IMG/VR virus record: IMGVR_UViG_3300001450_000029
Coordinates: 4,915 to 65,723 of that record
Length of the DNA stretch: 60,809 nt
Strand: one strand, 5' to 3'
Origin: a virus
The translations under genes and the position numbers were made by a program. This document shows positions 8,143 through 16,779 of the stretch, one piece after another. Under the pieces are notes generated by a model, which had not been told where the DNA came from, searched no databases, and saw only the letters and a list, made by a program, of their open reading frames with translations. Numbering within the stretch: the first letter of the stretch is position 1; each line of letters starts with the position of its first letter.

Positions 8143-8480
8143 TGTTTGAGTACAATGCAGAAATATTACGTGTAGTTGATGGTGATACTGTTGACGTTAG
8201 AGTTGATTTGGGTTTTAAAGTCCATTTTAACGTAAGAGTTAGACTACATGGTATAAATGCTCCTGAATCCCGTACTAGAGATTTAGAAGAAAAGAAATTA
8301 GGTCTAGCCGCTAAAGAGAGATTAGACCAACTATTAGAAAACAAAGACATAGTTTTAAAGTCGCATGGTGTAGGTAAGTTTGGTCGTTGTTTAGGAACCT
8401 TGTATGCAAATAAAACCAACGTCAACGCACAGTTGATAAGTGAGGGTCATGCTACCGAATACTATGGCGGCAAGAGGTGA
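8142..8480 (+). CDS. Staphylococcal-nuclease-fold (thermonuclease) protein
   Basis: A compact 112-aa SNase domain without signal peptide. The catalytic set is present: R34 and E42 in VRLHGINAPES (same spacing as R35/E43 of the staphylococcal enzyme), R82 in GKFGRCLG, and VVDGDT at 11-16 for the calcium site. It should cleave DNA or RNA with calcium. The surrounding genes are structural or membrane proteins, so degradation of host nucleic acid or a role in entry or egress is possible. Confidence 0.9.
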   Translation: MFEYNAEILRVVDGDTVDVRVDLGFKVHFNVRVRLHGINAPESRTRDLEEKKLGLAAKERLDQLLENKDIVLKSHGVGKFGRCLGTLYANKTNVNAQLISEGHATEYYGGKR

Positions 8481-9313
8481 GGATGTTGACAGCAGAGGAA
8501 GCAGAGTCAATAATAGAAACAATTAATGATAGAGCGCAAGAATTAAGGTCTTTAATCATTACCCTCGCATCTATCATAGCGATAGTAATGCCCGGAATGG
8601 AAGCAGTAGGTATTCTAGACCTTACACCATACGGTGATGGAGATGACGAATGGGTTACTGATGATGATTGGGAAATGGGTGATGACTTTACTTGTGGAGA
8701 TGGTTCAGTAATACAAAACTCTTTAGTTAATGATGGATACAAAAACTGCCGAGATGGTTCTGATGAGCCCGATGATAATTCATTTACTAATGGGAATAAC
8801 GATACCGTCATTGTGCGACCCGAAGGTTGCACCGACCCTGATGCTTTGAATTATGATTCAGAAGCAGAAGAGGATGATGGTTCGTGCGAATACGAAGAAG
8901 AACCGGAAGAAACATACGGATGTACTGATGATACAGCAACTAACTATGACCCATATGCAGATTATGACGATGGTTCGTGCGAATATAGAGAAGGACAGCC
9001 ATGCGACCCTGAAATGTATGATGCTTACTTTGAATACAATAATACTACTATAACATTCATTTGGGATGCTGATTTGGCTTGTGATAACGAACCACATAAC
9101 TTAACGGTCATTTGGACTGTTTATGAAAACGAATCAGGCAACTGGACTAAAATACAACCGGAATTAACATACGAAACATATTACCAAGATTGGGATTATG
9201 TTAATGTAAGTGCTGGTGGGTTAGTAAAAGGTAAATACGATATACACGCTACATTTGAAATACATGGTGATTATACTAGGGCGGTTGACTGGTATGCTGT
9301 GGATGTTCAATAA
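8477..9313 (+). CDS. Membrane-anchored surface protein with LDL-receptor-A-like and GCTD...DDGSC repeats
   Basis: After a short charged head, residues about 24-47 form one hydrophobic segment, so the rest is probably outside the membrane or displayed on virions. The ectodomain is strongly acidic. A CGDGS...NCRDGSDE stretch (about 75-98) has the Ca-binding look of an LDL-receptor class A module but shows fewer cysteines than a full one. Two copies of a GCTD-x-x-A-x-NYD...DDGSCEY motif follow (about 117-139 and 149-170); such motifs are common in secreted proteins of marine bacteria and Marine Group II archaea. The C-terminal 100 residues look like a beta sandwich with several N-x-S/T sites. 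Adhesion is a plausible role. Confidence 0.7.
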   Translation: MRMLTAEEAESIIETINDRAQELRSLIITLASIIAIVMPGMEAVGILDLTPYGDGDDEWVTDDDWEMGDDFTCGDGSVIQNSLVNDGYKNCRDGSDEPDDNSFTNGNNDTVIVRPEGCTDPDALNYDSEAEEDDGSCEYEEEPEETYGCTDDTATNYDPYADYDDGSCEYREGQPCDPEMYDAYFEYNNTTITFIWDADLACDNEPHNLTVIWTVYENESGNWTKIQPELTYETYYQDWDYVNVSAGGLVKGKYDIHATFEIHGDYTRAVDWYAVDVQ

Positions 9314-9390
9314 TGATTGATTTCTGTTGTTTTATGATGGGGTTGTTTATCCTAGCGTTTATGTTCATTAATCCCGATAAACTACCTTAA
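9313..9390 (+). CDS. 25-aa hydrophobic micro-protein
   Basis: The ATG overlaps the TAA of the surface-protein gene (TAATG). The peptide has two Cys near the start, one hydrophobic helix and a short polar C-terminus (NPDKLP). It parallels the micro-gene at 8080-8142. Start coupling is the main support; the next gene begins 42 nt further on. Confidence 0.45.
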   Translation: MIDFCCFMMGLFILAFMFINPDKLP

Positions 9391-9431
9391 GTTTCATAAA
9401 GTTGATAAGTTAGTGGAATACTGCGACAATC

Positions 9432-11399
9432 ATGGGTTGCGGATGTGGCTGTGGTGGCGAACAGATAGCCTATGAAAACTGGGAAGAAACGGAAGCAACT
9501 GCGGCAGAATATCAAGGCCGAAAAGTAACACTCAACAAACCTTTTAGAACAAAGGGTGCTAGTAAGAAGTTTGGTGTCTATACTAAGAATGAAAAGGGTA
9601 ATGTTGTTTTAGTTAGATTTGGAGACCCAAATATGGAAATCAAAAGAGATGACCCTAAAAGAAGAAAGGCATTCCGTGATAGACATAACTGTTCAGAACC
9701 CGGACCTAAATGGAAGGCTAAATATTGGTCTTGCAGACAATGGAGAAGTGGCAATAAAGTGGAAGCAAAAATGGAAGATTACATATTTATGGATGAACAA
9801 GGAGCAATCAAGAAATCAGAAGAAATTGGTTTTGATGGAGAAACACATACAAGTACAACAGCAGACGGAGGAACATTATATTTCCCTGCTAAAACCGAAG
9901 AAGAGTTTATTGAATGGTACAGGAAGAACGACCCTGATGCTGAACAAGAATTAGAGGCTAAAGATAAAGATGACCCTTGTACGCAGGGGTACGAACAATA
10001 CGGTACTAAAATGAAAGATGGAAGAAGAGTACCTAATTGTATACCAATTAAGAAAGAGGCTCAAGAAGAAGGAGATGATGTATACCGTACTCCTGATGAA
10101 GCAAGAGAGAGGGCAAAGGAATTAGGTTGTTCCTCTATACATACACATACACACGAAGATGGTACTAAATTGTATATGCCTTGTGAAAGTATGGAAGCAT
10201 ATCAAGAAAAGAAAAACGGAAGTGAAGCAAATTACAATAATGCTCCTTCTTGTCCTCCGGGCAAAAAGATGCAAGATGGTAAGTGTGTTGAAGTCGCTGT
10301 AACATTGGAAATAGAAATAGATGAAATAGCAACCAGTATAGAAGCATCAACAGGTTCAACATTAGTACACATGAAAGGTACTGCATTCCACGAAGGATAT
10401 AACAAAAACAATTGGCAGATAACTAATAAGTTAGCAGAAATGGTAGCAGTAAATATGGTTGGTGCTGATGTTACACTAAATCATCCTAGTATCAAGAATG
10501 GTAGGTTCACACGTAATATGACCGGTGGTATTGATGAAGCAGTAGTAGGTTATGTATCGGATGCTTATGTAATTTATAGTGGCTCATCTTGGGAAGTTAA
10601 GTTTGCTGCTGATATAGTAAGAGAAGAATTGTTTTCAAGTTTAGAATCAGGTCTTTGGCTTAGAGAAGGATATGGAGTATCAATAGGTGGTACAGGTATT
10701 CCTGATGCGGCAGAAGAAGATGACAACGGAAGAAGTATGATTACATTCTCTTCTAATTTTCAATTCGACCATTTAGCCATAGTACACAATCCAGCATACG
10801 GCAGAGCCAAAATTGATTCTGTTGAACGTAAAGAGGTTGAATTATCCGCTACGGTTATATATGACTCTGACAATGGATTAAAACATCCGAAAGGAGAAGT
10901 GAATATTATGAGCGAATCAGACAACACTAATACACAAGATAATTCCGCAGAAATGGAAGCACTTAGAGCAGAAAAGATTTTGCTTGAGGCCCAAGTAGCG
11001 GAGTTTGAGAACGAAAAGGCTATGAAAGCAGAAGCAGAGAGAACAACCCTTGTTGAAAAGGCATCATCTCTAGGTATGAAAGGACATGATGACCTTTCAT
11101 CTGCAACACTAACTGGATTAATTGCATCATGGAATGCAACACACCCAGTAGTGGAAGAAAAAGTAGTTGAGATGAAACCAGTAGGTGCATCCATAGACGA
11201 AGAAGCAGTTGCTACAATAACAACTGTTGAATCAAAAGAAGTAGTTGCTAACTACTTTAACCAAGAGCGCATTGAAACACCAGTTGATGTTTACTCAAAA
11301 GCATACAACACATGGGTTAGCGCATGGAACAGAACACTCACACCGGCTGAGACTCAATTTAGGGCTAAGTCATATGAGACCATTAGAGGTGATAACTGA
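9432..11399 (+). CDS. Prohead protease fused to scaffold domain
   Basis: Four parts are visible in 655 residues. A Cys-rich start (CGCGCGG) leads into a conserved marine-virus domain with KVTLNKPFRT, FGDPNMEIKR and RHNCSEPGPKWKAKYWSC (about 28-105). A linker has Cys-containing segments. The protease domain (about 310-465) carries NHPSIKNG (His near 350), GYGVSIGG (Ser near 416) and HLAIVHNPAYGRA, as in caudoviral head-maturation serine proteases. The C-terminal 160 residues are a charged coiled coil typical of scaffold. It is followed by decoration and capsid genes. An internal start is annotated separately. The stop overlaps the next ATG (TGATG). Confidence 0.82.
   Translation: MGCGCGCGGEQIAYENWEETEATAAEYQGRKVTLNKPFRTKGASKKFGVYTKNEKGNVVLVRFGDPNMEIKRDDPKRRKAFRDRHNCSEPGPKWKAKYWSCRQWRSGNKVEAKMEDYIFMDEQGAIKKSEEIGFDGETHTSTTADGGTLYFPAKTEEEFIEWYRKNDPDAEQELEAKDKDDPCTQGYEQYGTKMKDGRRVPNCIPIKKEAQEEGDDVYRTPDEARERAKELGCSSIHTHTHEDGTKLYMPCESMEAYQEKKNGSEANYNNAPSCPPGKKMQDGKCVEVAVTLEIEIDEIATSIEASTGSTLVHMKGTAFHEGYNKNNWQITNKLAEMVAVNMVGADVTLNHPSIKNGRFTRNMTGGIDEAVVGYVSDAYVIYSGSSWEVKFAADIVREELFSSLESGLWLREGYGVSIGGTGIPDAAEEDDNGRSMITFSSNFQFDHLAIVHNPAYGRAKIDSVERKEVELSATVIYDSDNGLKHPKGEVNIMSESDNTNTQDNSAEMEALRAEKILLEAQVAEFENEKAMKAEAERTTLVEKASSLGMKGHDDLSSATLTGLIASWNATHPVVEEKVVEMKPVGASIDEEAVATITTVESKEVVANYFNQERIETPVDVYSKAYNTWVSAWNRTLTPAETQFRAKSYETIRGDN
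10908..11399 (+). CDS. Internal in-frame start producing scaffold alone (163 aa)
   Basis: An ATG at 10908 lies in frame at residue 493 of the protease-scaffold protein, exactly at the junction before the coiled coil. It is preceded by AAAGGAG at 10890-10896, with 11 nt from GGAG to ATG; the capsid gene (10 nt) and the large fibre gene (11 nt) use the same arrangement. In phage lambda the scaffold Nu3 is made from an internal start in protease gene C; the same logic is inferred here. Confidence 0.55.
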   Translation: MSESDNTNTQDNSAEMEALRAEKILLEAQVAEFENEKAMKAEAERTTLVEKASSLGMKGHDDLSSATLTGLIASWNATHPVVEEKVVEMKPVGASIDEEAVATITTVESKEVVANYFNQERIETPVDVYSKAYNTWVSAWNRTLTPAETQFRAKSYETIRGDN

Positions 11400-11860
11400 T
11401 GCTATACGAAGGAAAAACCCCAAGAAATATTGAACTAGAAGATGCAACTGTTGTTTACGGAGCAGGAAAAATACTAAAGGCTGGCTCAACAGCAAATCAC
11501 GCTGACTTGAGTTCAAACGCTTCCGTTGCTATGGGAATCACAGTAGCATCCTCAAGCCGTGAAGGAGCAGACAACGCTCTTGATACAGCAGGAGCAACAG
11601 TTTCATACATTCCATTAGGCGGAGTAGTTATGGTACAATGTGATGCTTCTTCAACATTTAACTTTGGAGCAACAGTTTACATCGGAGCAAACGGACTTGC
11701 TTCTCACTCTTCATCATCCAGTAAGAAAATCTTAGGACTTTACGTTGGAGATTCAGCACACGCAGCAACAGCACTTTCCGCACCACTTTCCGGTGATACA
11801 GCATCTTTAACAGAGGGTGTTATGGTCGCTGTGGATACGCATGGGGCGGCAATTGCTTAA
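11399..11860 (+). CDS. Capsid decoration / stabilisation protein
   Basis: A 153-aa Ala/Gly/Ser-rich beta protein placed directly before the major capsid gene. The pattern 'GKILKAGSTANHADLSS...AMGI' followed by a Gly/Ala-rich beta part is typical of DUF2190-like and lambda-gpD-like decoration proteins that cement capsid vertices or faces. Its ATG overlaps the protease stop (TGATG), so expression is coupled to protease and scaffold. Confidence 0.7.
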   Translation: MLYEGKTPRNIELEDATVVYGAGKILKAGSTANHADLSSNASVAMGITVASSSREGADNALDTAGATVSYIPLGGVVMVQCDASSTFNFGATVYIGANGLASHSSSSSKKILGLYVGDSAHAATALSAPLSGDTASLTEGVMVAVDTHGAAIA

Positions 11861-11874
11861 GGAGATGATTAGAT

Positions 11875-12777
11875 ATGGTAAAGACATTAGACGAAATATT
11901 AAACGTAAAAGCGGATGCAGGACCTTTTGGTCCCGGTAATGCAGTTATGGAGCAAACTCTCCGTGATTTCATCCAACTACAATCAACAATGATTGCTGTT
12001 GGTACACAAATAGTAGGTGTAAGGACTGTTGACTGGTTAACATTTAAATGGTATACTGGTGTGGATGGTACTTTCACATACCCATTAGACGACAACGCAG
12101 TTGTTGACCCAACACACATTGGTACACAATCCTACGAGGCTAACCTTTTGAAAGGACAAGGTAGGACTGTCTTCCTAGACAGCACACTACTACGTGGAGA
12201 AAACTTTGAGACTATGGATAGACAACAATTGGCTATCGTTAGAAACAGAGCAGATGTTATTGACGACTTAATCCTTGAGAAATTACTTGCTGGAGCAGGT
12301 CAATCAATTGCAGTTGCAGCAGGAAGCGAATGGGATACAGCATCAGAAGATGCAGAATCTAACATCCTATCCGCTATGGATAAGATTTTTGAGAATGGTC
12401 GAGTAAGCGGTGATGAACCTCTTGCTATGATAGTACCAGCAAAACTAAGAAGCGTTTTGCTTAACACAACACTATACGGAAACGTAGTTGAATCCCTATC
12501 AGACCACTTGGCTAGAATCGCTAACCTACGTGTATACTTTAGCAGAAATGCTAGACTTGCAGATACAGCACTATTACTAGTGCCGGGCGCAGAAACAGCA
12601 GAGTTCTTACAGTACAACGGTGCTGGTTTCATGGAAACAGAATTAACTAGACTCCCCGGAGTAGGTTATGACTGGATTCTAACTGGCTACATGGGTTGCG
12701 TAATCCACGAACACCAAGATGGCGCAGCAGCAGGTAAGAATAACCGTATCTGTAAACTAACTAACATAAGTGCTTAG
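11875..12777 (+). CDS. Major capsid protein (HK97 fold)
   Basis: The 300-aa length, position after protease/scaffold and decoration genes, and overall pattern fit HK97-fold capsid proteins: a helical N-arm, then a long helix with LRDFIQLQSTMIAVG, E-loop region about 60-110, a spine-helix region MDRQQLAIVRNRADVIDDLI, and a C-terminal P/A domain with LLLVPGAETAEFLQYNGAGF and a final GYMGCVIHEHQDG stretch. No long protease-cleaved delta domain is obvious, consistent with a separate scaffold. The start has AAGGAG with 10 nt to the ATG. Confidence 0.85.
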   Translation: MVKTLDEILNVKADAGPFGPGNAVMEQTLRDFIQLQSTMIAVGTQIVGVRTVDWLTFKWYTGVDGTFTYPLDDNAVVDPTHIGTQSYEANLLKGQGRTVFLDSTLLRGENFETMDRQQLAIVRNRADVIDDLILEKLLAGAGQSIAVAAGSEWDTASEDAESNILSAMDKIFENGRVSGDEPLAMIVPAKLRSVLLNTTLYGNVVESLSDHLARIANLRVYFSRNARLADTALLLVPGAETAEFLQYNGAGFMETELTRLPGVGYDWILTGYMGCVIHEHQDGAAAGKNNRICKLTNISA

Positions 12778-12805
12778 GCATAGTTAGTTAATTACAGGTG
12801 ATTAA

Positions 12806-12874
12806 ATGGTTAACAGAACGGATAGAAACCTATCCTTCTGTTTTCTATGCGGTTGCGGATGCTTTATGGAGTGA
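12806..12874 (+). CDS. 22-aa Cys-rich micro-protein
   Basis: AGGTGATTAA immediately precedes the ATG, the same ribosome site as at 29891. The peptide ends in a C-x2-CGCGC run (FCFLCGCGCFME) like the CGCGCGG start of the protease. The ORF's stop lies inside the GGAGTGATTAAG ribosome site of the following gene. Metal binding is possible; function is unknown. Confidence 0.4.
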   Translation: MVNRTDRNLSFCFLCGCGCFME

Positions 12875-12879
12875 TTAAG

Positions 12880-13155
12880 ATGAATGAGTTTTTATTGGGT
12901 TATGCTGAAAGAAGACTAGGTAGGTCTTTGAGTGATGCGCATAAAGAAGAAATAAAACATTTTACTCTTCGTAGGCAAGTAAGAGATTGGGCTATTGCTA
13001 CTAAAGCAAAGCCTGTCTCTAAACCTGTTGTTAAAACAGAGCCAAAAAAGATTAACAAACCTAAAAAGGTTATTAGTAAGAAGGAGAGTGTGAAAGTTGA
13101 GCAGAGCGTCATTAACAGCAAAATTAAGGAAGAAAAAGATACCAGTACCGAGTGA
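12880..13155 (+). CDS. Small protein with Lys-rich C-terminal tail
   Basis: I place the start at 12880, where GGAG lies 8 nt upstream; a longer frame begins at 12847. The first 45 residues form a helical domain (AERRLGRSLSDAHKEEIKHF), and the remaining half is Lys/Pro/Val-rich and probably disordered, able to contact DNA. It lies just after the capsid gene, so a head-completion or DNA-end role is possible. I recognise no family. Confidence 0.55.
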   Translation: MNEFLLGYAERRLGRSLSDAHKEEIKHFTLRRQVRDWAIATKAKPVSKPVVKTEPKKINKPKKVISKKESVKVEQSVINSKIKEEKDTSTE

Positions 13156-13420
13156 GCCTACACTTGCTAATTTACAGCATAGGCTTGATAATTGGGAACA
13201 AGGAGATGGATGGTTAGTCCGTCTTATACGAAGACCTAGAAGAAACGGTCCACAAAACAAACTTACTAAGGGATTTACTTATTGGATTCCAAACGGTGAT
13301 TTTGCTAGACAAATCGTTAAATCAGGCGAAGTGTTTATGTTAGGCCGTACTCCTGTTGCACCTAAAGATGCGGTGTTTCTTGACATCCCCATCAATTACA
13401 ACAGAGAGGAAGAAGAATGA
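13097..13420 (+). CDS. SAP-like small virion protein, TTG start
   Basis: This 107-aa protein starts at TTG 13097, supported by AAGGAG with 10 nt spacing. It overlaps the previous gene by 59 nt in another frame. Residues 5-32 (LTAKLRKKKIPVPSEPTLANLQHRL) read like a degenerate SAP DNA-binding motif. The rest has conserved-looking Trp/Tyr and a YWIPNGDFARQI segment, suggesting a neck or head-completion role. The stop overlaps the next start by ATGA. Confidence 0.6.
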   Translation: MSRASLTAKLRKKKIPVPSEPTLANLQHRLDNWEQGDGWLVRLIRRPRRNGPQNKLTKGFTYWIPNGDFARQIVKSGEVFMLGRTPVAPKDAVFLDIPINYNREEEE

Positions 13421-13806
13421 CAATATCGGTATCCACTAGCCAAGTAAGAGATTTACTTAATAGGCCAAGAGGTTTAACCGAAGGAACAATTACAGAATAT
13501 ATTTCAATGAGAACAAACCAAGTAAACAAAGTATCTAGAAATACAGATTACAACGTAGGAGATAGTGCGGTAAGTGATGACAATAAATCAGATGCAATAA
13601 AATATTTAGTTTGTTGTGATTGTTTAAGGGTTTTAATAGATACTGCTCCTATGTACGTTCCCGAAAACGAGTTTAGACAACAGGATATACGCTTGCGAAC
13701 ACAGTTAGTAACTATGCAAAAACAAGCAGACTCACTCCTAGCACTCATAGCGGAAGAAGGCGGTACAGCATTCTATACGACACAGAGTAGCACTAGGATT
13801 GAATAA
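13417..13806 (+). CDS. Putative head-tail connector protein
   Basis: The 129-aa protein is mostly helical: an N-terminal region ([21 protein letters not shown]), a central helix containing a CCDC motif and a long C-terminal helix. The length, helical character and position after the capsid gene fit the adaptor ring proteins of siphoviruses. Identification rests on position and secondary structure only. Confidence 0.5.
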   Translation: MTISVSTSQVRDLLNRPRGLTEGTITEYISMRTNQVNKVSRNTDYNVGDSAVSDDNKSDAIKYLVCCDCLRVLIDTAPMYVPENEFRQQDIRLRTQLVTMQKQADSLLALIAEEGGTAFYTTQSSTRIE

Positions 13807-13808
13807 GT

Positions 13809-16742
13809 ATGACGGTTTATTATTGGCTAGGAACTACTAATCAAACTGGAAGCACACTTTCTAATTGGAATACAGCCGCTAATGGTAGTGGTTCTGCACC
13901 GGCTGATTTAGCAACACTAAAAGCAGGTCAATTGCATTTTACAGGTGCAAACGCAATAGATTGTGATTTTAATATAGATGACTCTGATGGTATACATATT
14001 GCTGCTGATTGGATTAAGGCAGATGGTACTGCTGCTGTATTTTCTCCTATAACTACTACAACTAATCATTTAGTATTGAAAGGAGGTATTTGGAAACCTA
14101 CTACTAGTGTTGTTATAACAATAGATGGGGCTAATACATTAGGTACAAGCAACGGTACATTAGTTGAGTTTGGTGATGGGTTTACTTGGAATACAGGCAC
14201 TAGAGCAATAACTACCTTTAATTTAGTTAATGGAACAGGAAGTGATATACCTTTTGATGATGGTATTTATCCTATTACTACACTAACAAGTGGTAATTTT
14301 AAGGTTAGTTATGTAAGTACAGTAAGTACTCATGGTAAAGTGGATTTTTATTCTCTTGTTGTGAATAGCAACGCTAATTTTGCTCCTATAACTGGTGCTA
14401 ATCATAATATTAATGATAAAAATAAAAAGTTTTACTTAGCAACCGATTCACTAGCAATAGCAAGTAGTACGTTTTATTGTGGTTCTTCACAATGGACTTT
14501 TCAAGGTAAAACAACTGGTTTCTTTGAGATTCCTAGCAACGGTAATTTAGCAACCTATGGTAGCAACGGACAGTTTAATTGTGATATTCGTTCAATAACT
14601 ATTGACTCTAGTGCTAATGGTGTAGGCTCTAAAGCAAGAATATGTAAAGGAGCAGAATTAAACTTAAATTATCTAAAAATAGAATCAGGTGCTATTTTAA
14701 CTTCAACAAATGGAGGTAAGATATATTGTTCTTCTGCACCTAACATAGAAGGTAGTTGGGGTTTTAAACAAACATCAGATGGGGTATTTATCCCGCACGA
14801 TGATGAGTTGGTATTAGGTATAGGTCATGGAGGTACTGGTACTACTACATTAGGTACTTCAAATCAAGTATTAAGAGTAAATGCTGCGAGAACCGGAGTT
14901 GAATGGGCTACTGTTACAAGTGGTGGACCAACAGGTTCGACTGGACCAAGTGGACCGGCAGGACCTTCGGGTCCTAGTGGTTCTCAAGGAGATGCTGGTC
15001 CTGCGGGTCCAACAGGGGCAGCCGGACCTACGGGACCCACAGGTGCTACTGGACCTACCGGTCCTACCGGAGCAAACTCAACGGTTGCTGGACCTAGTGG
15101 TCCCACAGGCCCAACAGGTCCTACTGGTTCAACCGGTCCTGCGGGTCCGACCGGACCTAGTGGTGCTGATGGTTCAGATGGTGCAACAGGGCCTACTGGT
15201 CCAAGTGGACCTAGTGGACCAACCGGAGCAACAGGACCTAGTGGTCCTACTGGTGCTGCGGGTTCAGATTCAACAGTAGCAGGGCCTACTGGTCCAACCG
15301 GAGCAACGGGTCCTAGTGGACCTGCTGGACCAACTGGAGCAAGTGGAGTTGCTGGTGCTGCTGGACCAACCGGACCTGCCGGTGCTAAAGGAGATGATGG
15401 AGATACAGGACCCACAGGTCCTACTGGGCCTACTGGTAGTACTGGTTTAACAGGTCCTACTGGTCCTGCCGGTGCAGATTCAACTGTTGCTGGTCCCGAA
15501 GGTCCTACTGGTCCTACTGGTGCTACTGGACCTACTGGTCCAGCAGGAGCAACTGGAGATGATGGTCCAACGGGGCCTACTGGTATTACTGGTTCAACTG
15601 GTCCTACGGGACCTACGGGTTCTGCCGGAGCAACCGGACCAACTGGTGCAACAGGACCTAGTGGTCCTACTGGTCCTACTGGTGTTAAGGGTGATGATGG
15701 AGCAACAGGGCCTACTGGTCCAACCGGAGCAGATTCAACAGTAGCGGGTCCTCAAGGCCCAACCGGTCCAACAGGAGCCGTTGGTCCGACAGGACCTAGT
15801 GGTCCTCAAGGAGATGATGGAGATACTGGTCTTACTGGTCCTACTGGTTCGACAGGTCCTACTGGCCCAACAGGTTCAACTGGTCCTGCGGGACCTACTG
15901 GAAATACAGGCCCTACCGGTGTTAGCGGTCCTGCTGGAGCAGATGGAGCCGCAGGTCCCACAGGACCTACTGGTCCGACAGGCGCAGATTCGACAGTAGC
16001 CGGACCTACTGGTCCGACAGGTCCGACAGGTTCAACTGGTCCGACAGGTTCAACTGGTCCTAGTGGACCAACTGGTTCAGATGGTAATACAGGTCCTACC
16101 GGTCCTACCGGAGCCGCAGGTCCTACTGGCCCTACTGGACCAGCAGGTGTTAAGGGAGATGATGGAGATACTGGACTTACTGGACCAACAGGACCTACCG
16201 GAGCCGCAGGTCCTAGTGGAGCAACAGGACCGGCAGGAGCAGATTCAACTGTTGCAGGACCAACAGGACCAACAGGACCTACTGGAGTAGCAGGTCCGAC
16301 AGGGCCTACTGGTTTAACTGGTCCTACTGGACCACAAGGAGATACTGGTTCCGCAGGTTCAACTGGAGCAGCAGGACCTACTGGACCTACCGGTGTAGCA
16401 GGTAGTGTTGGAAATACAGGTCCCACAGGACCTACTGGACCTAGTGGTCCTACTGGTAGTACAGGAAGTACAGGACCTACTGGTCCTACGGGTGCTGATT
16501 CCACTATTGCAGGTCCTTTGGGACCTACTGGTCCTACTGGTTCATCAGGACCTACTGGTTCTAGTGGACCGACAGGTCCTACTGGAAGTTTAGGCCCTGC
16601 GGGGCCAACGGGTCCTAGTGGGCCGACAGGTCCTACTGGCCCACCAGTAGGGGAAGGGTTATCAGTCATAGACATAGGTCCATTAGTATCGGATGGAACT
16701 GTCTATTCAACCGTTGTTTTCGGTAGTATAGACACAAGTTAG
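13809..16742 (+). CDS. Collagen-like fibre protein 1 (977 aa)
   Basis: Residues 1-370 form a beta-rich head; its end ([20 protein letters not shown]) is a pattern common in tail-fibre proteins. Residues about 370-945 are nearly uninterrupted Gly-X-Y triplets, around 190 of them, dominated by GPT, GPS and GPA with charged inserts such as GDDGDTG and the recurring ADSTVAG. A short C-terminal cap of about 30 residues closes the chain. The family forms collagen triple helices, so a long trimeric fibre is expected. Three fibre genes and a prolyl-hydroxylase-like gene follow one another. The frames read on other strands here (PVGPVGP-type) are shadows. Confidence 0.9.
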   Translation: MTVYYWLGTTNQTGSTLSNWNTAANGSGSAPADLATLKAGQLHFTGANAIDCDFNIDDSDGIHIAADWIKADGTAAVFSPITTTTNHLVLKGGIWKPTTSVVITIDGANTLGTSNGTLVEFGDGFTWNTGTRAITTFNLVNGTGSDIPFDDGIYPITTLTSGNFKVSYVSTVSTHGKVDFYSLVVNSNANFAPITGANHNINDKNKKFYLATDSLAIASSTFYCGSSQWTFQGKTTGFFEIPSNGNLATYGSNGQFNCDIRSITIDSSANGVGSKARICKGAELNLNYLKIESGAILTSTNGGKIYCSSAPNIEGSWGFKQTSDGVFIPHDDELVLGIGHGGTGTTTLGTSNQVLRVNAARTGVEWATVTSGGPTGSTGPSGPAGPSGPSGSQGDAGPAGPTGAAGPTGPTGATGPTGPTGANSTVAGPSGPTGPTGPTGSTGPAGPTGPSGADGSDGATGPTGPSGPSGPTGATGPSGPTGAAGSDSTVAGPTGPTGATGPSGPAGPTGASGVAGAAGPTGPAGAKGDDGDTGPTGPTGPTGSTGLTGPTGPAGADSTVAGPEGPTGPTGATGPTGPAGATGDDGPTGPTGITGSTGPTGPTGSAGATGPTGATGPSGPTGPTGVKGDDGATGPTGPTGADSTVAGPQGPTGPTGAVGPTGPSGPQGDDGDTGLTGPTGSTGPTGPTGSTGPAGPTGNTGPTGVSGPAGADGAAGPTGPTGPTGADSTVAGPTGPTGPTGSTGPTGSTGPSGPTGSDGNTGPTGPTGAAGPTGPTGPAGVKGDDGDTGLTGPTGPTGAAGPSGATGPAGADSTVAGPTGPTGPTGVAGPTGPTGLTGPTGPQGDTGSAGSTGAAGPTGPTGVAGSVGNTGPTGPTGPSGPTGSTGSTGPTGPTGADSTIAGPLGPTGPTGSSGPTGSSGPTGPTGSLGPAGPTGPSGPTGPTGPPVGEGLSVIDIGPLVSDGTVYSTVVFGSIDTS

Positions 16743-16779
16743 ATATAACAAATACATATTAGAAGGAGCAGAGAGAGAG

